DNA of 35,255 nt from Cyanobium sp. Tous-M-B4 (GCF_024345395.1 NZ_JAGQBA010000010.1:1-35255); one strand, 5' to 3'; shown: positions 1-7,494, counted from the stretch's first letter. Notes: generated from the sequence alone by a model not told the origin. A program made the numbers and translations.

Positions 1-143
1 CTGAGGATCCTGAATTTGAAACCTTCTACACCAAGAACATCTTGCTGAATGAAGGTCTGCGTGCCTGGATGGCACCGGCTGACCAGCCGCATGAAAACTT
101 CGTCTTCCCTGAAGAGGTTCTGCCCCGCGGCAACGCTCTCTAG
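1..143 (+). CDS. psbD: Photosystem II D2 protein, C-terminal fragment
   Basis: The last 46 codons are present; the gene begins outside the window and the first full codon is at position 3. D2 binds, with D1, the P680 chlorophylls, pheophytin and the quinones of the photosystem II core in the thylakoid membrane. The fragment starts [12 protein letters not shown] and ends [12 protein letters not shown], the conserved stroma-facing tail of D2; D1 ends quite differently. The stop codon is followed within about 35 bp by a strong terminator and no psbC follows. In the usual psbD-psbC operon psbC overlaps the end of psbD, so this looks like the extra, monocistronic psbD copy that many cyanobacteria carry. 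That last point is inference; the identity as D2 is close to certain. Confidence 0.97.
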
Positions 144-175
144 GAGAAAAGTTTAATTCGGTTAATCCAGTTTTT

Positions 176-200
176 AGCGCCCCGAAAGGGGCGCTTTTTT
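176..200. terminator. Intrinsic terminator between psbD and the convergent hydroxylase gene
   Basis: A perfect 8-bp stem (AGCGCCCC / GGGGCGCT) with a GAAA loop is followed by six T on the plus strand. A run of five T just before it becomes A on that strand and serves as a T-run on the minus strand, so it can act in both directions. It ends psbD transcription, and the stop codon of the leftward gene (199-201) lies at its edge. Confidence 0.93.
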
Positions 201-1011
201 ATGGCTCAATTGTCTTGGCTGCAAATTTCTGCCAGAAGCTGCGTTCAGCAGCTTGCTGCTTTGCATTGGCCTCTCGCAGAATGGGGGCAAGCGCAGCTAA
301 GTTCAGCACCCATCGATTCAGGCTGTTAAGCGGCCAGCGCAGCGGTCGCTCGAAGTCCACGAAAAGCACAACTCTGTATCCATCGGTGTTATTCCAAACT
401 TGGTGATTGTAGGTGTCATCAAAAACCAGGCACCGTCCCTCTTGCCACATGTGCACCTGATCAGCAATGCGGATGCGGCATCGCTTCCGAGGTTCCGGCA
501 CCATTAGGCCAAGGTGCATGCGGAGCACCCCTGCCCACGCACCTCGGTGGGGGGGGATCTTCTTTCGGGGTGAAAGGATTGAGAAGAAAGCAGTGGTGCA
601 ACCTGGAATCACTGCCAAAACGCGCATGGTTTCTGGGCAGCGCCTGGCATTTTCCCTGCAGTTCATTCCTACACCTTTTAGGAAGAAGGTTTTCCAGTTG
701 TCATCCTTCTGGATGCCGCCCACTTCCCGCAGGATGTCCTGGAAATTCGGCATCCCCTCCCGATATTCCATCACCGCATCTAGTTCCCTGCGCACGTTGC
801 ACCAGTTGGCCTCCACTTCGCTAATCCAGCTGAATTGCTCAGTGGAAAACACAGGTTGATCTCCGTGGATCGCGAAATGGCACACTATTTTCTCCAGTAC
901 TCCATGGATCCAGCGGCGTAGGAGTTTCCGGCGGCTGCGAGCCGGTGATGTCCACTGCCGCCTGGCCAGATGCTTAGGTCTGCTGGTTAGGGAGTGGCTG
1001 GACCCATCCAT
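199..1011 (-). CDS. Aspartyl/asparaginyl beta-hydroxylase (AspH/LpxO-like) family dioxygenase
   Basis: A 270-residue Fe(II)/2-oxoglutarate-dependent hydroxylase of the AspH/LpxO family. The key residues line up with the mammalian AspH spacing: PHRG with H155 as first iron ligand, R164 nine residues later for 2-oxoglutarate, then RMHLGL; FDD at 197-199; H203 as second iron ligand; and R213 ten residues later. As in AspH there is no acidic third ligand. Residues 11-34 are rich in Arg and Lys, with no signal peptide. Family members hydroxylate peptide Asp/Asn or lipid A acyl chains; the substrate here cannot be told from sequence. It stands alone, convergent with psbD. By eye it is poorer in G+C than its neighbours, which may indicate a gained gene. 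The start is the first ATG of the frame; a slightly shorter protein is possible. Confidence 0.85.
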   Translation of the reverse strand: MDGSSHSLTSRPKHLARRQWTSPARSRRKLLRRWIHGVLEKIVCHFAIHGDQPVFSTEQFSWISEVEANWCNVRRELDAVMEYREGMPNFQDILREVGGIQKDDNWKTFFLKGVGMNCRENARRCPETMRVLAVIPGCTTAFFSILSPRKKIPPHRGAWAGVLRMHLGLMVPEPRKRCRIRIADQVHMWQEGRCLVFDDTYNHQVWNNTDGYRVVLFVDFERPLRWPLNSLNRWVLNLAALAPILREANAKQQAAERSFWQKFAAKTIEP

Positions 1012-1448
1012 GAGTCTTGATTGGAATTTGTGCGCTAAAGATCGTATGAAAAGGGCTCTTAGCTTTGGTCCTTTCCCCCTTAAGATGGGTTTGATCTGTC
1101 AGCAGTGATGTGGCATTCCGTTTCGGCGGGCGCCGAATGCATCGCCGGCTGGCTCCAATCCCCAGAGGAGGAGGTGCCCGTGAGTTCCAGTTGTTTCACC
1201 CAGGGTCTGCTGATCGCGGAGAACGCCGGCTGATTTCGGCGCCTGATTCCTGATCAAACGGTTCCGCGCCATAGCGGACCCGGCGAGAGCCCCCGACGAG
1301 CCCCGTGCCCGTCGGGGGCATCGTTTTGGCGGGGAAAGTAGCAGGAGAGCGCGTGTCATTGTGCGCAGTGGCACAGGCCTAGGCGCAGTTGCTGTGATAC
1401 CGAGTGATTATGAGTTCGGCGCATTGCGCCATCTCGTGTGAGGAACCC
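1012..1448. other. 437-bp non-coding stretch upstream of the porin
   Basis: No convincing gene is seen here. It must hold the divergent promoters of the hydroxylase and the porin. Two structures stand out: an imperfect inverted repeat at 1113-1140 (TTCGGC / GCCGAA around GGGC) and a strong G+C-rich hairpin at 1289-1319, listed separately. A 41-codon frame (1108-1233) lacks a good ribosome binding site and resembles nothing I know. A small RNA ending at the hairpin, or a long structured leader, would fit. Confidence 0.6.
1289..1325 (+). terminator. Terminator-like hairpin in the intergenic region
   Basis: A perfect 9-bp stem, GCCCCCGAC (1289-1297) with GTCGGGGGC (1311-1319), has a 13-nt loop and is followed by ATCGTTTT. 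The T-run is short and offset, so termination may be partial. No recognised gene reads into it from the left, which suggests either an unannotated short transcript or attenuation of a long porin leader. Confidence 0.5.
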
Positions 1449-2906
1449 ATGAAACTCTTTAAGCAACTCTTGGTTGCACCTGCAGCCCTCGGCCTGCTGG
1501 CCCCCGTGGCCGCTACCGCAGCTGAGCTCAACTTGGACGGCGTCAACAAGTACGCCTCCGAGGAGCAAGTCACCAGCATCTCCCAGTTCTCTGACGTCAA
1601 GCCCACCGACTGGGCTTACCAGGCTCTGTCCAACCTGATCGAGCGCTACGGCTGCGTCGCTGGTTACCCCGACGGCACCTACAAGGGTGCCCGGGCCATG
1701 ACCCGCTTCGAAGCAGCTGCTCTGCTTAACGCTTGTCTAGACCGCGTCACCGAAGTGACCGACGAGCTCAAGAAGCTGATGGCTGAGTTCGAAAAGGAAC
1801 TCGCCATCCTCAAGGGTCGCGTTGACGGCCTTGAGGCCAAAGTGGGCGAGCTGGAAGCCAACCAGTTCTCCACCACCACCAAGCTGAAAGGCCTGGCCAC
1901 CTTCGTAGTGGGCGGTGCCTCTAACACCGGTTTCGGCGACGAGGTCACTTTCAACTATGACGTTCGTCTGACCTTCGACACCAGCTTCACCGGCAAGGAC
2001 CTGCTGCGCACCACCCTGCGCTCCGGCAACTTTGCTAATTCCGCCTTCGGCAACGGCAACACTACCTTGGAAGTCGCTTTCCAGGAAGAAACAGGTGGTC
2101 GCGGCACCACCAGTGGCCAAGACACGGTTGGCATCAACCGCCTCTTCTATCAGTTCCCCGTGGGTGATGGCCTGACCGCCACCTTTGGTGCCAAGGTTCG
2201 TCAGGATGACATGCTGGCCATGTGGCCCAGTGTTTATCCTTCCGACACCATTCTTGACCTGTTCACTTTTGCAGGTGCTCGCGGTACCTACAGCCTGAAC
2301 CTGGGAGCCGGTGTTGGCGTCTCCTATCAGAAAGATGGATTCAGCATCAGCACCAACTTCGTTTCGAACGAAGCCGCTGCTGAAAGTTCCCAGATTGGTG
2401 TTGGCGAGGCTTACACCTTCACCACCCAAGTTGGCTACGCCGGCAAGAACTTCGGTGCCGCTCTTGCTTACACCTACTCCGATTTCGCTGATTTTGGCCA
2501 GATCGATGGTGTGTATTCAAACAACATGGGCCTAAGCGCCTATTGGCAGCCCTCTGAAGCGAGCTGGGTGCCCTCTATCAGCGCCGGTTTTGGTTACGGC
2601 ACCTCCAGTGCCTCCCTCTTGGATGACAACTGGAGCTGGATGGTTGGCCTGCAGTGGGCTGATGCCTTCGTTAAGGGCAATTCCCTTGGTATGGCAATCG
2701 GTAGTGCTGGTCAGGCTGCCTTGGGTGCCGGTCAAGGCACTGGCGGCCTCTGGTTCGATAATGGTGAAGACACCATCGCCTACGAACTGTTCTACAAGTT
2801 CCAAGTCACCGACAACATCAGCGTGACCCCTGCGTTCTTCTACATCGAGAACACCGGCGTTAGCGATACCGTTGGCGGCCTGCTCAAGACCACCTTCAAG
2901 TTCTGA
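1449..2906 (+). CDS. SLH-domain outer-membrane porin (Som / iron-uptake porin family)
   Basis: A 485-residue cyanobacterial porin of the SomA/SomB type, forming a diffusion channel for ions and small solutes in the outer membrane. Residues 1-25 are a signal peptide ending ATAAE. An S-layer-homology domain (about 47-95, containing FSDVKPTDWAYQAL and the TRFEAAALL helix) anchors the protein to peptidoglycan-linked polymers. A Lys/Glu-rich coiled coil (about 100-137) links it to the C-terminal beta-barrel, which ends in the phenylalanine typical of outer-membrane proteins. I chose the ATG at 1449 because it begins the signal peptide; an upstream in-frame ATG at 1404 would put 15 non-signal residues in front. 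Expression is probably high: it has a long leader and a strong terminator. Relatives are called iron uptake porins, but selectivity cannot be read from sequence. Confidence 0.93.
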   Translation: MKLFKQLLVAPAALGLLAPVAATAAELNLDGVNKYASEEQVTSISQFSDVKPTDWAYQALSNLIERYGCVAGYPDGTYKGARAMTRFEAAALLNACLDRVTEVTDELKKLMAEFEKELAILKGRVDGLEAKVGELEANQFSTTTKLKGLATFVVGGASNTGFGDEVTFNYDVRLTFDTSFTGKDLLRTTLRSGNFANSAFGNGNTTLEVAFQEETGGRGTTSGQDTVGINRLFYQFPVGDGLTATFGAKVRQDDMLAMWPSVYPSDTILDLFTFAGARGTYSLNLGAGVGVSYQKDGFSISTNFVSNEAAAESSQIGVGEAYTFTTQVGYAGKNFGAALAYTYSDFADFGQIDGVYSNNMGLSAYWQPSEASWVPSISAGFGYGTSSASLLDDNWSWMVGLQWADAFVKGNSLGMAIGSAGQAALGAGQGTGGLWFDNGEDTIAYELFYKFQVTDNISVTPAFFYIENTGVSDTVGGLLKTTFKF

Positions 2907-2921
2907 TTCTCAGAACAAATA

Positions 2922-2950
2922 GGGCCGGATTCCTCACACACCTCCGGTCC
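2922..2950 (+). other. Hairpin in the porin 3' UTR with a CCTCACAC loop
   Basis: An 8-bp stem, GGGCCGGA (2922-2929) with TCCGGTCC (2943-2950, one G-T pair), presents the 13-nt loop TTCCTCACACACC, then TTT. It lies between the porin stop and the main terminator. The loop resembles the conserved single-stranded ACUCCUCACAC of the cyanobacterial small RNA Yfr1, but the flanking structure differs. It may be a weak first terminator or a 3'-end regulatory element. Confidence 0.5.
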
Positions 2951-2986
2951 TTTCCTCCTCCACTTCTCAACACACACACCTCAATC

Positions 2987-3012
2987 AACCCCGGCTCACC
3001 CCGGGGTTTTTT
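2987..3012 (+). terminator. Intrinsic terminator of the porin gene
   Basis: A perfect 8-bp stem (AACCCCGG / CCGGGGTT) with a 6-nt loop runs into six T (3007-3012). It stands 80 bp past the porin stop codon and isolates the porin from the J-domain gene. Confidence 0.92.
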
Positions 3013-3100
3013 GTTGGGCAGCAACAAGCGATGTTGGCAGGCAGCGCGGCCTGAGTTCCTAAAGTCATCAACAAATTCCTTTGCCTGCGGAGGCTGAGCC

Positions 3101-3787
3101 CTGGCTGCTGCTGAACCCACTGCCGATCCTTATCGCGTGCTGGGTGTTTCACCCACTGCTAGCGGCGCTGAAATCAAGGCCGCCTACCGGGCCCTGGTGA
3201 AGCAACACCACCCGGATGCCGGCGGCGATGACCGCACAATCCTGGCTCTAAACGCTGCCTGGGAGGTTTTACGCGATGCCGATCGCCGCCGCCGCTACGA
3301 CCTCACAGCGCCCACCTCTTTAGATCCTGCTGGCGCCAGCTTTTCCGTGAAGCGGGCCCGTGCCCAGTCGACACGCAGCGCTGCCACTGATGCCGTGTTG
3401 CAGCAGTGGTTGCAGCAGGTGTATGGGCCGATTGATCGGCTTTTGGCTCAGGTGATCAACCCATTTCCAGCCCAGCTCAAGGCTCTTTCGGCTGATCCCT
3501 ACGACGACACCTTGATGGAGTCATTCTGTGCCTTTCTTGAACAAGGCCAGTCCCGCGTCGACAAGGTCGAGTTGATCTACCGCTCCCAGGTATGTCCACC
3601 AGGCGGACAAGCATTTGCCCTCGATCTTTATCACTGCCTCAGCTTGGTGAAAGACGCTTTAACTGAACTGGAGCGCTACACCATGGGCTACGTGGATTCA
3701 TATCTGCACGACGGTAGGGAGCTGCTGAAGCAAGCTCGCCAGCGCCGTCAGAACTTGCAGTCCCAGCGGCGGGAGCTAGGGATTTGA
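3101..3787 (+). CDS. J-domain (DnaJ-like) protein with a cyanobacterial C-terminal region
   Basis: An N-terminal J domain (about residues 8-67) contains DPYRVLGV, the HPD tripeptide at 37-39 that triggers Hsp70 ATP hydrolysis, and the closing RRRRYD. There is no Gly/Phe region and no zinc-finger domain, so this is a type III DnaJ that may bring a DnaK to a particular client. The remaining 160 residues are helical and not recognised. The first conventional start in frame (GTG at 3137) would delete DPYR, part of the first J-domain helix. An in-frame stop at 3095-3097 leaves only CTG at 3101 as an upstream start, seven bases after a GGAGG. I therefore begin there (228 residues), accepting a rare start codon. 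It converges on ndhO. Confidence 0.82.
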   Translation: MAAAEPTADPYRVLGVSPTASGAEIKAAYRALVKQHHPDAGGDDRTILALNAAWEVLRDADRRRRYDLTAPTSLDPAGASFSVKRARAQSTRSAATDAVLQQWLQQVYGPIDRLLAQVINPFPAQLKALSADPYDDTLMESFCAFLEQGQSRVDKVELIYRSQVCPPGGQAFALDLYHCLSLVKDALTELERYTMGYVDSYLHDGRELLKQARQRRQNLQSQRRELGI

Positions 3788-3816
3788 GCCAAAAGATGGC
3801 CCCCGTTGGCTTTAAT
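3787..3816 (+). terminator. Possible terminator between dnaJ-like gene and ndhO
   Basis: A 6-bp stem, AGCCAA (3787-3792) with TTGGCT (3806-3811), is followed by TTAATT. It starts at the stop codon of the J-domain gene and fills the 24-bp gap to the convergent ndhO. The stem is short and the T-run interrupted, so it would be weak. Confidence 0.4.
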
Positions 3817-4057
3817 TACTAAAGACTTCCAGCTGATCCAGCCGCAGCCATACATCCGGCACCGGGCGTCGCCAGCGCAGCTGGGCATAGTCGCCCTTGA
3901 TAGCCAGGATTTCGCCAGGACCTTCAATCAAGTAGCCCGGCAGTGCATCGCTCGCGTTGGCTTCCAGGCTGCCGCTGTAAGCAGCTTTATTTACCCGCAC
4001 CAGGCTGCCCTTCTTTAAGGGCGTTTGGGCTGCAGGTGCTGGGGCGGCGTCAGCCAT
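3812..4057 (-). CDS. ndhO: NAD(P)H-quinone oxidoreductase subunit O
   Basis: An 81-residue subunit of the thylakoid NDH-1 complex, which passes electrons from ferredoxin to plastoquinone in cyclic electron flow and respiration. NdhO belongs to the small subunits specific to cyanobacteria and plastids. An Ala/Pro-rich N terminus is followed by the family core: LKKGSLVRVNKAAYSGSLEA, then GEILAIKGDYAQLRWRRPVPDVWLR and the ending LDQLEVF. The length matches the family (about 70-80). It is divergent from the epimerase-like gene across 101 bp. A second NDH-related gene (CRR7-like) lies 12 kb away in this window. Confidence 0.95.
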   Translation of the reverse strand: MADAAPAPAAQTPLKKGSLVRVNKAAYSGSLEANASDALPGYLIEGPGEILAIKGDYAQLRWRRPVPDVWLRLDQLEVFSN

Positions 4058-4158
4058 GGTGAATTTGTCTGTTGGCTCAGGCTAAGGCGCACCGGGCAGT
4101 CCAGACCAGCTCGTCTCAGTTGCAACCGCCTAGCCTCCCTCAAGCTGTTAAGTCTGAA

Positions 4159-5094
4159 ATGCGGCTGCTGCTGCTGGGTTGTTCGGGGTTTGTTGGCCGC
4201 GAGCTGGTGCCTTTTCTGCTCGAGCTAGGCCATGAGCTGACCCTCGTGAGTCGTCAGTCCCAGCCCTTTCCGGCTCTGGTTGGTAAGAGGCTGGCCTGCA
4301 TACGCCTAGATCCGGCCGATGCGGCCAGTTGGGCCGATAACGGCCTTGATAGGGCCCTTTCTGAGGCGGAGGGTGTTGTGAACCTCGCCGGTGAGCCGAT
4401 CGCTGAACGTCGTTGGACCCCTGGCCACTGCCAGTTGTTGCTGCAAAGCCGTGTTCGCACCACTGAGCTGCTGGTGGCTGCCTTGGCGCGGTTGGAGCAG
4501 CCCCCCGCCGTGCTGGTTAATGGTTCAGCTGTGGGCTTCTACGGCTCCAGTACGCAGATGCGCTTCAGCGAGACCAGCCCCGCCGGTAGTGATTTTCTGG
4601 CCGAAATCTGCCAGCGCTGGGAAGCGGCCGCTGATCAGGTTCCAGCTGCTTGCCGGTTGGTGAAGCTGCGCATCGGCATCGTGCTCGGCCCCGATGGTGG
4701 TGCCCTCGGCAAGATGTTGCCCATCTTCCGTTTGGGTTTCGGTGGGCCAGTCGGATCCGGACGCCAGTGGATGAGCTGGATTCATCGCCACGATCTCTGT
4801 CGCTTGATCGCCACGGCCCTTGAAGATGGCGCCTACAGCGGGGTCTACAACGCCGTTAGCCCGGAAGCCACCACCATGGGCCTGTTCGCCAGCGCCCTAG
4901 GCAAGGCCCTAGGACGCCCCAGCCTGTTGCCCGTGCCGGGGCCGATCCTGCAGCTGTTGCTTGGCGATGGGGCCCAGGTGGTGCTGGAGGGCCAGCAGGT
5001 GGTGCCCGAGCGCTTGCTGGCCCAGGGGTTCACTTTTCAGTATCCCCAGCTCAGCGCTGCCCTCGCCGCTGCCACCAACCCAGCACCCCGCTGA
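4159..5094 (+). CDS. TIGR01777-type NAD-dependent epimerase/dehydratase (SulA/YfcH-like)
   Basis: A 311-residue short-chain dehydrogenase of the extended, sugar-epimerase-like class. The Rossmann nucleotide-binding motif GCSGFVG is at 7-13, followed by VVNLAGEPI, VNGSAVGFYG (the active-site region with the Tyr) and the C-terminal domain VPGPILQLLLGD found in TIGR01777 proteins. Members include E. coli YfcH and plant GC1/SulA, linked to plastid division; the reaction is not known. The start is the ATG at 4159, where the beta strand of the Rossmann fold begins; an upstream in-frame start (4072) would add 29 residues without family character. The last 44 bp overlap the convergent membrane-protein gene. 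Confidence 0.9.
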   Translation: MRLLLLGCSGFVGRELVPFLLELGHELTLVSRQSQPFPALVGKRLACIRLDPADAASWADNGLDRALSEAEGVVNLAGEPIAERRWTPGHCQLLLQSRVRTTELLVAALARLEQPPAVLVNGSAVGFYGSSTQMRFSETSPAGSDFLAEICQRWEAAADQVPAACRLVKLRIGIVLGPDGGALGKMLPIFRLGFGGPVGSGRQWMSWIHRHDLCRLIATALEDGAYSGVYNAVSPEATTMGLFASALGKALGRPSLLPVPGPILQLLLGDGAQVVLEGQQVVPERLLAQGFTFQYPQLSAALAAATNPAPR

Positions 5095-5317
5095 GCAGCG
5101 CTGCTCCCATCAGCAAGCCAATTGCCGGGGTAAAAAGCGGCTCCCACAGCCGCTGAAACAACTCCAGGGGGGCTTCGATGTGCTGGCTGTGCAGGGTTAC
5201 GGCCACGGCAAACCAAATTGCCCCGCCAATCACCACAAACACATCCACCACCAGCAGGGTGTCCATCGATCCCTTGAGTTGCTGCAGCAAGCTGGGAGAG
5301 GGGTTAGGTGTGGACAT
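5051..5317 (-). CDS. Small conserved two-helix membrane protein
   Basis: An 88-residue protein that I do not recognise by name. Two hydrophobic helices can be seen (about 19-43 and 62-82), joined by a polar segment (HSQHIEAPLELFQRLWEP), with a basic end WWQRRGQR. A two-helix hairpin in the cytoplasmic or thylakoid membrane is likely. It is the last gene of a leftward group, six bases after the LpxB-related gene, so co-expression is likely. Its final 44 bp overlap the end of the epimerase-like gene on the other strand. Confidence 0.75.
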   Translation of the reverse strand: MSTPNPSPSLLQQLKGSMDTLLVVDVFVVIGGAIWFAVAVTLHSQHIEAPLELFQRLWEPLFTPAIGLLMGAALLSGVLGWWQRRGQR

Positions 5318-5323
5318 TGCAGC

Positions 5324-6532
5324 TCAGAGACCTTGATTAGGGCGCAGCATTGCCATGATCGCCGCTGCGATCGCCTGGCTGCCGCCGGGCGCGCCGATTC
5401 GCTCCAGGCCAATGGCCGCCAGGGACTGGCGTAGGGCTGGTCCTTGCTTGGGATCGCTTTGCTGCTCCAGCAGTTCCTGGGCTAGCTGGGCGGTGGCGGC
5501 CAGGCTTGCTGCACTGCCGCTGCTGCCGGGGGCGCAGCGCACGCCAGGGCCAAGCAAGCGGCGCTGGGCTTCAGCAAAGCCCGCTGTGAATTGGGGGCCC
5601 TGTCCCACCAGCTGCAGCACTGGCTTGCCTAGCCCCACGGCCTGTTCGGCGGCGGTGCCAGCCATGCACAGCACCAGCTGGGAGGAGGCCAAGATCTCCC
5701 CAAACTGACCCCAGCCAAGTTCAACTGCCAGGGGGCCGCGAACCAGCCGGTTGCTTGCCTCGAGCCGCCAGCCCAGGGAGCCGGCCAGCTTGGCAACGCG
5801 ACTGCCGTCGAGCTCAGGCACTAGGGCGGCGCGTAGCCGCAGGGGCTGGCTGCGCGCCCATTCCTCGGGCAGCAGGGCCAGCACCCGCAGCATTAGAGCG
5901 AAATTGCGCGCCGCTTCCGGCAGGCGGCTGCCTGGCACCAGCGCCAATTGCAACGCCGGCAGTGGCAGTGATTCGCTTGTGTCGGCGCTCACCACGTCGA
6001 GGAAGGGATTGCCGAGGAAGACCACGGCACGTTTCAGTTGCTGGCTGAGGTCGTTGGCGGTTAGGGAATCGCGGCTCCAGATGGTTTTGATGCTTGCTTG
6101 GTTCAGCAGCCAGCCGCAGGGCCAGGGCAGGCGCAGGCGGCCTTCGTAGTGGCTGGAGTAAGCCACTAGGTAAACGGCGCTGGGCAGGCCCGAGAGCCAG
6201 CTCCCCAGTACCGCCAGCACATCGCCCACGGCCACCACCAGGCCGTAGTGGCGGCGGCGGCGGCGTAGAAGCAATAGCCGGCCGAGCACATGGCCCATCT
6301 GGCCTTCCAGCAGCTCGCTGAGCCGTCCGCGCAGGCTGGTGTAGCCGAGACCGCCCGTGCTGCAGCTGCGGGTGCGGCCCAGCACCGGCACGCCCCGCTG
6401 GCGATAGGGGCTGCCGTGACCCACCAAGGGCAGGGCCTCAACCGGGATTCCCCGCTGCATCAGCTCGGCAGCTACAAGGGCACCACTGAGGTCTTCCCCG
6501 TGGCCGTTGCTGAGTAGCAGAACCGGTTTCAA
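5324..6532 (-). CDS. Lipid-A-disaccharide synthase-related protein (TIGR03492 type)
   Basis: A 402-residue protein resembling LpxB-type glycosyltransferases of the GT-B fold, but of the separate cyanobacterial/plant family called lipid-A-disaccharide synthase-related. It opens with LLSNGHGEDLSGALVA, the counterpart of the LpxB GExSGD region, and carries the second-domain motifs LVPGSRLPEAARNF and LVLCMAGTAAEQAVGLGKPVLQL typical of UDP-sugar-binding GT-B enzymes. Whether it makes a glycolipid, and which, is unknown. Its ATG overlaps the stop of the upstream TPR gene by 4 bp (ATGA), so translation is probably coupled. Confidence 0.88.
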   Translation of the reverse strand: MKPVLLLSNGHGEDLSGALVAAELMQRGIPVEALPLVGHGSPYRQRGVPVLGRTRSCSTGGLGYTSLRGRLSELLEGQMGHVLGRLLLLRRRRRHYGLVVAVGDVLAVLGSWLSGLPSAVYLVAYSSHYEGRLRLPWPCGWLLNQASIKTIWSRDSLTANDLSQQLKRAVVFLGNPFLDVVSADTSESLPLPALQLALVPGSRLPEAARNFALMLRVLALLPEEWARSQPLRLRAALVPELDGSRVAKLAGSLGWRLEASNRLVRGPLAVELGWGQFGEILASSQLVLCMAGTAAEQAVGLGKPVLQLVGQGPQFTAGFAEAQRRLLGPGVRCAPGSSGSAASLAATAQLAQELLEQQSDPKQGPALRQSLAAIGLERIGAPGGSQAIAAAIMAMLRPNQGL

Positions 6533-6951
6533 CCCGCCAGCCAGGCCTTCAGCTTCTCCATGGCCTTCCAGCCTGGTTTGCGCACTAGGCCATCGGCGAT
6601 CGACTCCTGCAGTTCGCCAGTCATCTCAGGCGCCATTGCCATTACCCGCTGCACAATTTCGACGTGTTCGCGCACCCCTTTGGCGCCCGTTTCCAGCATG
6701 GCCAGGCTCAGGTTGATGCGGGCTTGGGGATCCTGGGGGTTGAGGCGCACGGCAGTTTTGGCGGAGCGCAGGGCGGCTTGGGGTTGCTCATCGAGCAGCT
6801 GCAGCCAGGCCAGGCAGGTCCATCCCGCCGACTGGTTGGGGGACTGCTCGGTGATGGCGATGAAGCTATCGATCAATTCAGCTGGTGCCACTCCCTCCTG
6901 GTAGCGCTGCATTGCCTGCTCGAACAGGGAGGGTGCTTCTGCTGAGGTCAT
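6529..6951 (-). CDS. TPR-repeat protein
   Basis: A 140-residue helical protein with about two tetratricopeptide repeats: a clear one spans SAGWTCLAWLQLLDEQPQAA, followed by SAKTAVRLNPQDPQARINLS. Such repeats mediate protein contacts. The C-terminal part (GELQESIADGLVRKPGWKAMEKLKAWL) resembles a conserved cyanobacterial family, but I cannot assign a function. It is translationally coupled to the downstream LpxB-related gene by a 4-bp overlap and follows the HesB-like gene after 49 bp on the same strand. Confidence 0.85.
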   Translation of the reverse strand: MTSAEAPSLFEQAMQRYQEGVAPAELIDSFIAITEQSPNQSAGWTCLAWLQLLDEQPQAALRSAKTAVRLNPQDPQARINLSLAMLETGAKGVREHVEIVQRVMAMAPEMTGELQESIADGLVRKPGWKAMEKLKAWLAG

Positions 6952-7000
6952 AGGGAGGCGGCTTGCCTGGTCATGTGCTCAGATTGCCACCCGATAGGCA

Positions 7001-7411
7001 TCACACCGCAAACGAGCTGCCGCAGCCGCAGGTTTGGCTGGCATTGGGGTTGGTGAAGTTAAAGCCGCCGCCGATTAGGGCTGAGGAAAAATCCAGCTGC
7101 ATTCCGTAGATGTAGAGCAGGCTCTTGGGATCACACACCACCGCGAAACTGGGAGCATCGGCAGGTTCGTAGGTGTAGTGCTCGTCATCGCCCTGGATCG
7201 CGCTGGCATCGATGAAGTCCATCGTGTAGCTCATGCCGCTGCAGCCCCCGGAGCGCACGCCCACCCTCAACACCTTGGCCTCGCCCTGCTGGTTCATCAG
7301 AGCCCCCAGCTGCTTCATGGCCGGTTCGGTGATCAGGATCCCTTTCCCGTCTTTGGCTGTGAAGGTGGGTTGGGCCTGGGCTGCAACAGCTGTGACAGTT
7401 TCCGTACCCAT
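7001..7411 (-). CDS. Iron-sulfur cluster assembly A-type protein (HesB/IscA/SufA family)
   Basis: A 136-residue A-type carrier that receives and passes on Fe-S clusters. The three conserved cysteines are in place: C57 in RSGGCSGMSYTM, and C128 and C130 in the C-terminal CGCGSSF. A non-conserved 23-residue N-terminal extension precedes the core (ILITEPAMKQL). Cyanobacteria keep such proteins (SufA, IscA) for photosystem I, ferredoxin and NDH clusters; this copy is not next to suf genes. It is divergent from crtQ across 83 bp, so the two promoters are close together. SufA or IscA cannot be settled from the single sequence. Confidence 0.93.
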   Translation of the reverse strand: MGTETVTAVAAQAQPTFTAKDGKGILITEPAMKQLGALMNQQGEAKVLRVGVRSGGCSGMSYTMDFIDASAIQGDDEHYTYEPADAPSFAVVCDPKSLLYIYGMQLDFSSALIGGGFNFTNPNASQTCGCGSSFAV

Positions 7412-7494
7412 CGAGATCTACGCCGGTTCCAACCACTGTATGAAGGCTCCCCGTTCGCTGCCTGGCGGAGTGTCTCCATAGAGTCAGCGCACTA

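Noticed and set aside
1108-1233. 41-codon plus-strand frame upstream of the porin
   Set aside because: No ribosome binding site, composition unlike a protein and no resemblance to a known small protein; the region is better explained by RNA structure.
1737-2429. Long minus-strand frame (230 codons) inside the porin gene
   Set aside because: It is the antisense shadow of a GC-rich, highly biased gene; the residues mirror the porin codons and show no domain.
5755-6149. Several Arg/Pro/Ser-rich plus-strand frames opposite the LpxB-related gene
   Set aside because: Typical GC-rich antisense shadows with no start signal or family resemblance.
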